DNA of 10,294 nt from positions 1 to 10,294 of the forward strand of contig JALLBK010000984.1 of NCBI GenBank assembly GCA_036940085.1, given 5' to 3'. A program made the translations under genes and the position numbers. Under the pieces are notes generated by a model. The model was not told the origin of the DNA and made no database searches. It saw nothing but the letters and a program-made list of their open reading frames with translations. This DNA is from Discostella pseudostelligera (taxonomy: Eukaryota; Bacillariophyta; Thalassiosirophyceae; Thalassiosirales; Thalassiosiraceae). This document shows, piece by piece, positions 1-9,205 of this stretch. The first letter of the stretch is position 1; the number at the start of each line of letters is the position of its first letter.

Positions 1-278
1 AGATGACTCGACTCATATACCTTGACACGTGGCAGAGATGATTTGGCGGGAGACTGAACGATTCGTCTTTCCCGCCATATATTGGTGGCGGGAAACTCCA
101 GCGGCCCTTCTTTTTGGCGGGAAATCTACCGGCGCGGCGGCCAAACCCAAATCCAAATCCAGCCAAATATGTTATGCCTCCACATCCACCATGCACCATG
201 ATCATCCGCGGAGGGTGTACAAGTACTCCTACTACGCAACAGCTTCCTCCCACCGACCAAGCAGTATCATTATAGATC
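1..278 (+). promoter_or_regulatory. Upstream region of the membrane-protein gene with E2F-like, CCAAT and G-box motifs
   Basis: This stretch precedes the ATG at 279. It contains four copies of a GGCGGGA core: TTTGGCGGGA at 42-51, its complement TTTCCCGCCA at 68-77, TGGCGGGAAA at 86-95 and TTTGGCGGGAAA at 113-124. The last matches the classical E2F/DP consensus. An inverted CCAAT (ATTGG) lies at 81-85 between boxes, and CACGTG at 26-31 sits in a plant-like G-box context (GACACGTGGC). A short AAATCC repeat lies around 145-160. A reading frame crosses the region (ATG at 38) but has no recognisable domain and simply translates the repeated boxes. The motifs could equally serve a gene to the left of the window. 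The motifs are seen directly; their function is inferred. Confidence 0.55.
42..124 (+). promoter_or_regulatory. Cluster of four E2F/DP-like binding sites
   Basis: Four TGGCGGGA-type boxes fall within 83 bp: three in plus orientation (42-51, 86-95, 113-124) and one inverted (68-77). The 113-124 box is TTTGGCGGGAAA, the textbook E2F site. E2F/DP factors are conserved in plants, animals and stramenopiles and drive G1/S genes. Start-to-start spacings are 26, 18 and 27 bp. No binding data are available here. Confidence 0.55.
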
Positions 279-1154
279 ATGTTTTCCTCGACAACGAAGG
301 CATTCATCTCCCGCGAGGCCACCGGAGTATTCGTCTGGTCTCTGATAGCGTGCGTCATTCGAATGTGCCTATCACTTCTAGTGTCACTGTCGACGCTCCG
401 GTCCAAGGAAGACTCTGAAAATGAGACGGTGAATAATACTATGACATGTGGGACGAATTTCTTGTCGATTAATAACGGATGTGACGGGAGCGGTTGGGTG
501 CATACAATGATGGAGGAGACAATAACAATAATATCCGTCCTAGCGAGCTGGATATTAGCAGTACTGCCACCGAAGGTAGCTACTCGCAACGCCCAGGGTT
601 TCATATTCGCATCGACTTGGATACTGTACCCCCTGAATGATAAATTCTGCTTCATTCCCAATTTGCCATGTCGAATCTGTGAAACGAGTATGGGACGATT
701 GAGCCTGCGACAATTGGCAATAATTTTGCCGATACATTTCCTTGTTCCTGCCGTCGCGTTTTGGTTGCTGCAAATAGTTTTTCCCACCAAGATATTTTCA
801 TATCATGCAATAGATCCAGTGATATATTCAGAGAAAAGTTTGTGGGTTGTCGATGTCGTGCGGGAGACCCTCGTGAACGCCATCTTCACCGTCGGCATGC
901 TTGTGATTCCGGAACTGTTGCGAATTAATGGCATACGAAGAGGTTATGCCCTATTGATATTGTATCCGATATATTCATTCAGCGTGGATGCCGACGGCAA
1001 GGCTAGTGTCTTTGGACCCAATCTGATCTACGCACTGAGTTGTGTGAGTAAACACGAGGAAGTACCTCCGCAGGTAAGTCATTTGCTCGGGCCGATCCTT
1101 GGTGGCATTTTGGGTGGGAAAATCATGTCGAATGCGTTTCCCGATGATAAATGA
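279..1154 (+). CDS. Multi-span membrane protein, tentatively a highly divergent MIP/aquaporin-like protein
   Basis: This uninterrupted frame of 291 codons runs from ATG 279 to TGA 1152-1154. The protein has an N-terminal hydrophobic segment (about residues 16-38), then a polar stretch with two N-glycosylation sequons (N48, N52). Further hydrophobic segments lie near 78-97, 106-118, 143-168, 187-213, 221-235 and 266-283. From residue 187 the order resembles the second half of an aquaporin: a helix with an early Glu (VRETL, E196), another helix, a half-helix-like SVFGPNL (243-249) and a last helix with LLGPILGGILGG. That recalls the MIP pattern of NPAR-x-x-GP followed by a GP-containing final helix. 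Neither NPA motif is present; DADGKAS occupies the expected second site. The family call is therefore a structural resemblance only, and another membrane family is possible. A donor-like CAGGTAAGT at 1071-1079 is read through here, because the frame continues into a sensible final helix. Confidence 0.6.
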   Translation: MFSSTTKAFISREATGVFVWSLIACVIRMCLSLLVSLSTLRSKEDSENETVNNTMTCGTNFLSINNGCDGSGWVHTMMEETITIISVLASWILAVLPPKVATRNAQGFIFASTWILYPLNDKFCFIPNLPCRICETSMGRLSLRQLAIILPIHFLVPAVAFWLLQIVFPTKIFSYHAIDPVIYSEKSLWVVDVVRETLVNAIFTVGMLVIPELLRINGIRRGYALLILYPIYSFSVDADGKASVFGPNLIYALSCVSKHEEVPPQVSHLLGPILGGILGGKIMSNAFPDDK

Positions 1155-1210
1155 ATTGAAATGTTTGGATTCCTTGTCTAAGTAGCACTACTTGAACTTA
1201 ATATCTAGTA

Positions 1211-3536
1211 TCAAGGTATGTCAAGTCCCAAAGTTTGTGGTCTAATGGCTGTTCCTTTGGATGCCCTACCACTCAACTTCTTCTCTGCACGTTTCCTAGC
1301 TTCTTTGGAGAGCTCACGAGTCTGCCGTACACGATCAGTCAGATGATAGAATGGATTTTCTTCCTCGTTCATGTCATTATTGCGGAGGATGCTAGATTTT
1401 CTTCGTGCAGGCTTTTCATCGACATTTTTGTCTTCCACGGAATATCCTTTGCTGAGGCGGTCGGCATACTCAATCTGCTTTTTCGTCGGAGGACCGTGGA
1501 CTTTGGTATTCTCCTTTGTGGATCCCAAACGGTCATTCACTCCTATCCAACCATCTCTACTTGAAGAACAATTTGAGCTCAATTCTTTTCCTGCATCAAT
1601 ATTTGTGCATTTCAGTTGCAAAGGACAAGTGAGACGCCTCTGCTGTTTCTCATCCAGTTGCGCGACATATCTTTCCATTTCTCCATACCTCGCGAGGCTG
1701 ATTCGAGCAGTGTTTGTAGGTGGATATATCAGGTCATAATCTTTCAGCAGTCGCTTTTCCTCTTCAAACTGTTTCATTTCACGCTCATGAATAATTTGAA
1801 TTGGCTCGTTATCAGGTGTATCCTCATCCTCGGAGCTGGAGCTCACTTCATGATCGTCGTTACAGTATTTTTCTTCTATTTTCAATGCAAGCCATTCTTC
1901 GTACCCACGATATCTGCTCAGAAGATCTTTAATGGAAGCAATTTTTTCGGGTGCGTGTTTTTCATAAACAAGTCGGATCCTCTTTTCTGCACGTCGGCTA
2001 TCAAAGAATGTTGGTTCTCTGGTTAAGGATGTGACGAAAACTTCTAGTTGATTGTTGTGCTTTGCATCGTTTTCAACAATAGCTTCGGTCATGCTTGTCG
2101 ACTGCCTCCTTTTCAACATGTGCCTCCGTTTTGCATTTTCAAAGTGTATCTTGTCGTGTGAACTTACATTGATAGCAGAGAGCGCCTGAGTTATAGCGCG
2201 AGACTTGATGGCTTCATCGAGCGGGCTGTCGGTACCCCAAGATGGAAGATGGTTTACCTCGATTAAGGATGGCTTCAAATCGCTGTCAATCATAATGTCA
2301 AAGCCCAAGATCTCAAAGCAACGACTCCTTCCTTTGATATTCTCTGTTGTTGTTGCTGCTGCTACGTTTTCATCAGGTCTACCCGAATTACCAAAAGAAT
2401 CAGGATCATGATTTGGTATGGAACCTTGTCTCTCAAACGTCGATGAATATTCTCTCTGAAGCACAGGCAAAATGCTCATGATTGTTAAGACGCACATTTC
2501 TCCAATCTTTGACCATAAGTCATCCGCAGCATCGCCATGTTCGTTCTGCAACCAATCAACAAACCAAGCAATACTCCGCTTGCAACCAGCATTACCCAAT
2601 GTCGATCCTTTATCATCTCGCTCATATTTGTCACTGTGCTTATTAACAGCATAGTTTGTAAGATGCATACATCTTTCATCCATATTGCTCGTATTCGGAC
2701 GCTCATACTCCTCTGCACAGATCCGAACTAATCCATCGCGGAACAAATAAACCCGCAATGGAGAGCAGCTTGTCACTAGGACATATATTCGAAGATCAAA
2801 CTTCTTCTTGTCTATCAAGAGAGGATTATGAATGTATTCTTGAGCAACACACACTGTATTGATATGTTCCACATCCTCCAACTTTCTCGTGAGGAAAATT
2901 CCCTTTCCCTGAGCTCCTCCTGAGGGTTTGATGATGTAGACGGTTTTGCTATGTCCACTGGGAGCGAAGAGAGATTTGAATGTCGACATGCTCTGAGGAA
3001 GGACATACGTCGTAGGGTAAAACGAGTATTCTCGTGGGAATTCCTTTTTCATAAGCTCCAGATTCCGTGCCATTGATGCCTTTTTGCAAATGTTCGTCAT
3101 GCCAGGGAAATGATTGATTCGTTGCCAAGGCTGGATAGTTAAAAATAAGTTGTCATTGAATGATCGATCGATCCATACGACGTGACAATTGCGTTTTGCA
3201 ATCTCGCTCGCATCTTCACTAATGAGTTTCCACCCAAGTGAGAGAGCGCACTGTTTTACCACGGAGTAGAGGCATGCATCTCCGGCGAGGAATGCTATCT
3301 CCTGTTTTGGTAATGAAGACAACGAAGAGTAAGTTGTTATCGATGGCAAAAGTTACCGAACGCTCCTCAGAATCGTCGATTTGCAAAATTACCAAACTCA
3401 CTTCACATTTTCCGGATCTAACCGAGGCTCCTTGAACTAGATTGCCAGTGTCGGTGGCGGTTCCGCTGTCCATGGGTTGTCCCCCCGACATTATCTCCGA
3501 AGACGGCATCATTGCTTTGTTTGACGACCACTGCAT
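1211..3536 (-). CDS. TTLL: Tubulin polyglutamylase, TTLL6-like (two exons: 3536-3402 and 3301-1211)
   Basis: This protein of about 741 aa is a tubulin-tyrosine-ligase-like ATP-grasp enzyme that ligates glutamate to tubulin tails on microtubules or axonemes. In spliced numbering the family signatures are INHFPGM followed by an ARN, KPSGGAQGKG (170-179), KFDLRIYVL (from 212), MHLTNYAVNKH (from 257), FEILGFDI (374-381) and IEVNHLPS with ATP/Mg-binding E393 and N395. The order and the later LIYPP segment match the TTLL4/5/6/7/13 polyglutamylase group rather than tyrosine ligase itself. An inserted loop of about 34 residues precedes FEILGFDI. The C-terminal third is charged, with an acidic SSSSEDED run and basic helices suited to microtubule binding. 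The exon-2 frame has no ATG before its domain: its first start-like codon is TTG 3349. A phase-0 intron at 3401-3302 joins it to a frame opening with ATG 3536, preceded by in-frame TGA 3545-3543. Function is very likely; the exon-1 start is moderately sure. Confidence 0.85.
3302..3401 (-). other. Intron of the TTLL gene
   Basis: On the minus strand the donor is GAA|GTGAGT and the acceptor is a pyrimidine-rich stretch ending AAAACAG|GAG, giving 100 bp. Both junctions are phase 0, so exon-1 residues ending SGKCE join EIAFLAGDA. Without this splice the TTLL frame has no ATG upstream of its first domain. Confidence 0.7.
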
Positions 3537-3749
3537 CAATAATCAAAAACAGCAAAATTTGCAGGTTTTCTCTCACTGCCACAGACTCTACCGATCAAAT
3601 GGCTTGTTGAGGGCTCCGATGTTCCACCATATCTCTACGTAGCAGTTAGCTAAGGGATGGAGATGTGCATGTGTAGTGGCTCATACAAGGAGTGGATCGG
3701 CCATGGCAATGATTTTGGTGTGGAACTGGAAGTTCAAGTGAGCACAATA

Positions 3750-3759
3750 TGGCGGGAAA
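3750..3759 (+). promoter_or_regulatory. E2F-like site in the TTLL/CPS intergenic region
   Basis: TGGCGGGAAA here is identical to the box at 86-95. It lies 214 bp upstream of the TTLL start and 490 bp upstream of the CPS start, so TTLL is the likelier target. This is a single motif match, so chance is possible. Confidence 0.35.
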
Positions 3760-3960
3760 GTTGATGTCTTAGCGACGGTTACAATAAGTAGCGACAAAAG
3801 CTCCCTAGGAATTAGTACGCCACGTAAGTGCGTACGTGTTGGCCATTGGCCCTTTGCGTTTGCTTTGCTTCCACCCACTTCTTCCACACCTCCACACAAT
3901 CTTCCGGACTCCGGATCTTTTCCAGCACCTATGTACCAGCCAATGGCAGCCACAAACTGC

Positions 3961-3974
3961 ATGCATCGATGCAT
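3961..3974. repeat. 14-bp perfect palindrome
   Basis: ATGCATCGATGCAT is its own reverse complement, and the symmetry ends at both flanks (C on each side). It lies 17 bp after a CCAAT box and could be a dimeric factor site. Function is unknown. Confidence 0.5.
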
Positions 3975-4002
3975 CCATCCGATCCACATATCGGTCCGAA
4001 CC

Positions 4003-4050
4003 CTCCTACGATACTCCTACCTCCCTCTACTGTGCCACTTTCGTAGGAGT
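4003..4050 (+). repeat. Inverted repeat with hairpin potential in the probable CPS leader
   Basis: CTCCTACGA at 4003-4011 is the exact complement of TCGTAGGAG at 4041-4049. A second overlapping option pairs ACTCCTAC (4013-4020) with GTAGGAGT (4043-4050), leaving a 22-nt loop. The two left arms would compete for the same right arm. Whether it is transcribed depends on the unknown start site. Confidence 0.35.
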
Positions 4051-4249
4051 AGTCGGAAGATTTGTTTAAGATTTGCTTCAATTCATCGCGCAACTACAGC
4101 CAATCACTTGGTTTGCGTCTGTGACTTTTTGTTATCTGCCGCGTTCAACCATCATTGTCATCCGGCCATTATTTTCATTTACCAGCGGCAGCGGCATCAT
4201 TCTCCTAGTCTCTATAGTCTCGTCGTATACACCAACACCTAACAGTAAG

Positions 4250-7200
4250 ATGACATCGATGCTCCGTTCTTTCGCCAGGGGTGGCAGCCGCAACTCTGCC
4301 TTCCTCGGCATCGGCAGGGTATCAAATGGTAAGCAAACATCGGCAGCTGCATCAGCACCAGCGGCCGCCAGTCGTTTCATGGCCACCCAAAGCGGCGATG
4401 ACGTGAAGCCACCCACGGCGTTGGCTAGGTTGCACTTGGAAGATGGTTCCACGCTTACCGGAAGGAGCTTTGGTTGTCACGAGAGTGTGAGCGGAGAGGT
4501 AAGTTTAGTACACATGTCTTGTGCATCTCAATTATTGTATTGGGTGATAATAATATTTCGACTCACTTCTGATACTGTCTCAATGATTGCTCTACTGGTA
4601 GGTTGTGTTTACTACTGGTATGGTTGGCTATCCCGAGGCGTTAACTGACCCCTCCTATCAAGGCCAGGTAAGTTAATATTGTTGTTCTGCTAACTCCTAG
4701 CCGAATTTACACCATGGCTAAATATTTGCATTTCTCCTTGTCCAAAATCCAAAATCATTCCTGTAGATCATTACACTCACCACTCCCATGGTTGGGAACT
4801 ATGGAGTACCTTGCCGAAAGAAACTCGACAAATATGGATTACCTGCCATGTTCGAATCTTACAAAATCCATGCATCGGGCCTCATCGTGCAAGATTACTC
4901 CCATCACTACTCCCACTGGAAGGCTGCCTCCTCCCTCGGCGATTGGCTCAAGGAGGAGGGCGTTCCTGGTTTGTGCGACATTGATACTCGGATGTTGACG
5001 AAGAAAATCCGTGAGAAGGGTGCATTAGTTGGTCGCATCGAGGTTGATTTAGATGCACCACCTCCTACAACTTGGGAGAATCCCAATGATCGTCATTTGG
5101 TTGCCGAAGTGAGTACCAAAGAAATCAAGACGTACGGTAAAGGCAACCCTATCAAGATTATGGGTGTCGATTGCGGAATGAAGTACAACATGATCAGATT
5201 GCTAGTCGAGCGGGGGTGCGAGTTGACAGTCGTTCCGTGGGACCATCCTTTCGCTGCCGATATGCACAAGTATGATGGTGTCTTCCTATCGAATGGTCCT
5301 GGTGATCCGACCTACTGCAAGGAGACTATTGCACAGCTATCGAAGGCCATTTCTGTCCCCGACAGCGAGGTGAAGCCCATCTTTGGTATCTGTTTGGGAA
5401 ATCAACTTCTTGGTATCGCTGCTGGTGGCGAGGCGAAGAAGCTCCCGTTTGGTAACCGTGGTCAGAACCAGCCGGTAATTAATCATGCCACAGGAGAGTG
5501 TTACATAACCTCACAGAATCATGGATATCACGTCGACACTACAACTCTTGGCGAGGACTACCGAGAACTCTTCACCAACCTCAACGACGGCAGTAACGAG
5601 GGCTTCATTCACAAGAGTCGTCCGTACTTCACTGCCCAATTCCACCCGGAGTTCAGGAACGGACCAACTGATACCGAATTCATGTTTGACACCTTCCTGG
5701 CCGCTTGCAAGGATCCCAAAGCGCCAATTCAGTTCCCAGTGCGCAAGCCTGCCCAAACCAAGCCGAATGTAAAGAAGATTCTTCTGCTCGGAAGTGGAGG
5801 AACATCCATCGGTCAAGCTGGTGAATTCGACTATTCTGGAGGACAAGCCATCAAAGCACTCAAGGAAGAGGGCAAGGAGGTTGTACTTATGAATCCCAAC
5901 ATCGCGTCAGTCCAAACGAACATGGATAATAAATCTGTACACAACAAGGCCGATCATACATACTTTTTACCGGTCACACCCGAATTCGTAGAAGAGGTTA
6001 TTAAGAAAGAAAAGCCGGATGGAATCGTCGTTTCCATGGGAGGACAAACAGCTCTCAACTGCGCCGTAGAATTGTATCAAGCTGGTATTTTTGAGAAGTA
6101 TAATGTACAGGTTCTGGGAACTCAGATCCAGGCGGTCATTGACACCGAGGATCGTCAGCTCTTCAGTGACAAGCTGAACGAAATCAACGAAAAGATTGCC
6201 GAGAGTTACACTGCCAAAACTATCGAGGAGGCTGTTGAGGCATCGAAGAAGACAGGATTTCCTCTCATGATTCGGTCGGCTTTCGCTCTTGGTGGACTGG
6301 GAAGTGGTATCTGCGAGGACGAGGAACACCTTCGTGAGAATGCTAAGAAGGCATTGGCGACCAGTCCTCAAATTCTCGTCGAGAAGAGTATGCTTGGGTG
6401 GAAGGAAGTGGAGTATGAAGTTGTGAGGGACATGTATGACAATTGCGTCACAGTCTGCAATATGGAGAACTTCGATCCCCTTGGTATTCACACTGGTGAT
6501 AGTATTGTTATGGCTCCATCACAGACTCTATCGGACGAGGAGTACCACATGCTCCGTGAAACGGCTATTCGGGTAAGTTTGGAATACTGTTGTTTTCGAT
6601 TTTGCTTTGCGCCAATCTACTCCTGTTCTAACATCTGCGCCAGGTTGTCAAACACTTGGGTATTGTTGGAGAATGCAATATTCAATATGCCCTCCACCCA
6701 GAATCCCTCGAATACTGCATCATTGAGGTGAATGCTCGTCTCTCTCGTTCATCGGCACTAGCTTCCAAGGCCACAGGCTACCCACTAGCCTTTGTGGCCG
6801 CCAAGCTTGGACTTGGAATTCCACTGAACGATGTCCAAAATGCCGTCACCAAGAAGACACAGGCTTTCTTTGAGCCAAGTCTCGACTACATCGTGACCAA
6901 GATTCCTCGTTGGGATATGAGCAAGTTCCAAGGGGTAGCTACCAATATTGGATCCGCCATGAAAAGTGTTGGTGAAGTTATGAGTATCGGGCGCACAATG
7001 GAAGAGTCTCTGCAGAAGGCAATCCGCATGGTGGACCCCTCCAATCCTGGTTTCGAACCAAAGAAGCGTTTCGAGACTATGGACGACCTCATTCAAGAGC
7101 TAAAGGTCCCCACCGACCGTCGTATTTTTGCTATTGCTCAGGCAATGCAAGAGAAGACACTTTCAGTCCAGGAAATCCACGACCTTACTAAGATTGACCA

Positions 7201-9185
7201 CTGGTTTCTTCGTCGATGCGAGTCAATCGTTAAGACCCGGGATGCCATGAAGGGGAAGACTTTGGCTGATGTGGATCACGCCATGCTTTTGGAGGCGAAG
7301 AAGAATGGGTATTCCGACAAGCAAATTGCGGCATGCACCAACTCATCGGAGGAAGAAGTTCGAATCAAGAGAAAGAGTTTCGATATCACTCCTAAGACCA
7401 AGCAAATCGATACTCTAGCGGCAGAATATCCCGCAGACACCAATTATCTCTACACTACGTATCATGGCAGTGAGGACGATGTTGAGTCAGCAGATGGTGG
7501 AGTCATGGTCCTCGGAAGCGGTGCATACAGAATTGGATCTTCTATTGAGTTCGACTGGTGTGCAGTAAGCGCCATCCGAACGCTCCGCGCTTTGGGAAAG
7601 AATGCCACAATGGTAAACTACAACCCTGAAACTGTTTCTACTGATTACGACGAGTGCGACAGACTGTACTTCGACGAGCTCAGTGGTGAGCGCATTAGGG
7701 ATATTTACGAGAAGGACAGCGCTGAGGGTGTCATTGTCAGTGTCGGCGGTCAGATTCCGAATGGTCTAGCCATTCCGCTTGACAAAGCCGGGGTCAAGAT
7801 TTTGGGAACGTCCGCAAAGATGATTGATAACGCGGAAGATAGAATGAAGTTTTCAGATATGGTTGATGAAATTGGTGTTCAACAACCTCGGTGGAGGGAG
7901 CTTACAAGTGTCGAAAGCGCATTTGAATTTGCTTCTAGCGTTGGATATCCTGGTACGTGATCACTTGTTCTTATTGTTCATCTTTATTTGCACCTTAACG
8001 TTAATTGATTTTCCTCCCATAGTGTTGGTTCGCCCATCATACGTTTTGAGTGGAGCTGCTATGAACGTTGCCTGGACAGATGAACAATTGAAAGCCTGTC
8101 TCAGCGAAGCTGCGGAAGTTTCGAAGGAACACCCGGTCGTCATCTCTGACTTCATCGAAGGAGCTGTTGAGATCGAAATGGACGGTGTTGCCAAGGATGG
8201 AGAGCTTATTGCCGCTGCCATTCATGAGCATATTGAGAACGCTGGTGTACACTCTGGAGATGCCACCCTTGTATTGCCACCGCAAGACCTTACAGCCTAT
8301 CAAATGGAGCGTGTCAGGGATGCATCTCGCAAGATTGCCAAGCGTCTCAATATCACTGGTCCAGTGAACATCCAATTCGTTGCCAAAGGCACTGATGTCA
8401 TGTGCATCGAATGCAATGTGCGAGCGTCTCGATCGTTCCCCTTCGTGTCCAAGACAATGGGCGTCGATTTTATCGAGGCAGCGACCAAGGCGATTGTCGG
8501 AGCAGACACATCTGACATGAACCTGCCAACTCTCGAAACTAGGGGACGTCCTAGCAACTTCGTTGGTGTTAAGGCTCCTATGTTTTCGTTCACTCGTCTC
8601 CGTGGATCCGACCCTATCCTTGGTGTTGAGATGGCTTCAACTGGAGAGGTTGCGTGCTTCGGAGCCAACAAGGAAGAAGCATTCTTAAAGGCTCTTCTTT
8701 CCACCGGCTTCAAAATGCCAAAGAAGAACATCCTCCTCAGTGTCCAGTCTAGTCTTGAAAATGACATGACACACAGTGCGTATCAACTGCATGAGCTTGG
8801 CTACAAACTTTTTGCCACCAAATCGACGGGTGATGTGCTTCAAAAGAATGGCGTTCCATGCACAATCGTTGGATATCCCACTGAACATGGAGTCGGAGAC
8901 CTCCCAAATGCACTCGACATGATTCGGGAGAAAGAAATTTGCATGGTTGTGAACGTTCCTACGTATGAATCGAAACGTCTGGAGGATAACTTCTTGATGA
9001 GGAGAACTGCTGTTGACTTTGGTATTCCACTGTTGACGAACATGCAACTAGTGAAAGTCTTTGCCGATGCCGCGCACAAGCATGTGAAGGGAGAGCTTAT
9101 TGGCCTTGACGCGCAGACCTTGTTTGAACATTATCAGGCCGAGACAGATGCTGATGCATGGACCAACCCATCTGAGTTCCATTAA
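4250..9185 (+). CDS. unCPS: Mitochondrial carbamoyl-phosphate synthetase, glutamine-type, urea-cycle (CPS I/III) class; five exons
   Basis: Exons 4250-4498, 4602-4667, 4767-6572, 6644-7952 and 8023-9185 give 1530 aa, close to animal CPS I (about 1500). It makes carbamoyl phosphate from bicarbonate, two ATP and glutamine-derived ammonia for citrulline synthesis. Residues 1-45 are Arg/Ser/Ala-rich without acids, a mitochondrial presequence. The order is small-subunit domain (about 57-190), class-I amidotransferase (about 230-410), first ATP-grasp half (from 443), oligomerisation region (about 845-955), second ATP-grasp half (to about 1375) and MGS-like allosteric domain (1377-1530). The amidotransferase triad is intact: C314 in GICLGNQ, H398 and E400. 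Human CPS I has Ser at that Cys. The C-terminal [14 protein letters not shown] resembles CPS I/III, not the pyrimidine CPS II of CAD. ATG 4250 has A at -3 and a leader free of ATG for over 270 nt. ATTAAA at 9206-9211 may be the poly(A) signal. The alternative CPS II reading is disfavoured by that C-terminus and the presequence. Confidence 0.95.
4499..4601 (+). other. CPS intron 1
   Basis: GAG|GTAAGT to CTACTGGTAG|GTT, 103 bp, phase 0. Splicing joins ESVSGE to [12 protein letters not shown], as expected for the small-subunit domain. Confidence 0.9.
4668..4766 (+). other. CPS intron 2
   Basis: CAG|GTAAGT to TTCCTGTAG|ATC, 99 bp, phase 0. Splicing joins DPSYQGQ to [13 protein letters not shown]. 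Exon 2 between introns 1 and 2 is only 66 bp. An earlier CTAACTCCTAG at 4690-4700 would make a 33-bp intron and is unlikely to be used. Confidence 0.9.
6573..6643 (+). other. CPS intron 3
   Basis: CGG|GTAAGT to TGCGCCAG|GTT, 71 bp, phase 0, with a CTAAC branch-like motif near the acceptor. Splicing joins LRETAIR to [12 protein letters not shown] inside the first ATP-grasp domain. Confidence 0.92.
7953..8022 (+). other. CPS intron 4
   Basis: CCTG|GTACGT to TCCTCCCATAG|TG, 70 bp, phase 1. The split codon becomes GTG (V1144), giving [14 protein letters not shown] as in other CPS proteins. This is the only non-phase-0 intron of the gene, and its donor is GTACGT rather than GTAAGT. Confidence 0.92.
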
Positions 9186-9205
9186 GCCACCTAGTGTACA
9201 TGATG

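Larger units (their letters stand above)
3537..4249. promoter_or_regulatory. Divergent promoter region between TTLL and CPS
   Basis: These 713 bp separate the two start codons, and no convincing gene lies inside. Seen here are an E2F-like TGGCGGGAAA at 3750-3759, an inverted CCAAT at 3845-3849, direct CCAAT at 3940-3944 and at 4100-4104 (the last as CAGCCAATCA, a full NF-Y consensus), a perfect palindrome at 3961-3974 and an inverted repeat at 4003-4050. ATGs occur up to 3969-3971, then none until the CPS start at 4250. CPS transcription therefore probably begins in or after the 3970s, which would place the second CCAAT in the core promoter and the third near or inside the leader. No clear TATA box was found. 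Confidence 0.5.

Noticed and set aside
38..418. Plus-strand frame from ATG 38 overlapping the start of the membrane-protein gene
   Set aside because: Its first part merely translates the repeated GGCGGGA boxes (two WRET copies), it shows no domain, and the overlapping frame from 279 has clear membrane-protein character.
1071..1079. CAGGTAAGT donor-like site in the membrane-protein gene
   Set aside because: The frame continues past it into a final helix and stop, and no acceptor giving a better protein was seen.
3865..4242. Overlapping plus-strand frames in the TTLL/CPS intergenic region
   Set aside because: They are low-complexity His/Pro/Ser translations in several frames at once with no domain, and are better explained as promoter and leader sequence.
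4073..4249. N-terminal extension of CPS from TTG 4073
   Set aside because: It starts at a non-ATG codon. The ATG at 4250 has a good context and opens directly into a mitochondrial presequence.
5967..6491. 174-codon minus-strand frame within CPS
   Set aside because: It is antisense to highly conserved CPS coding sequence, has no recognisable domain, and is typical of a shadow frame.
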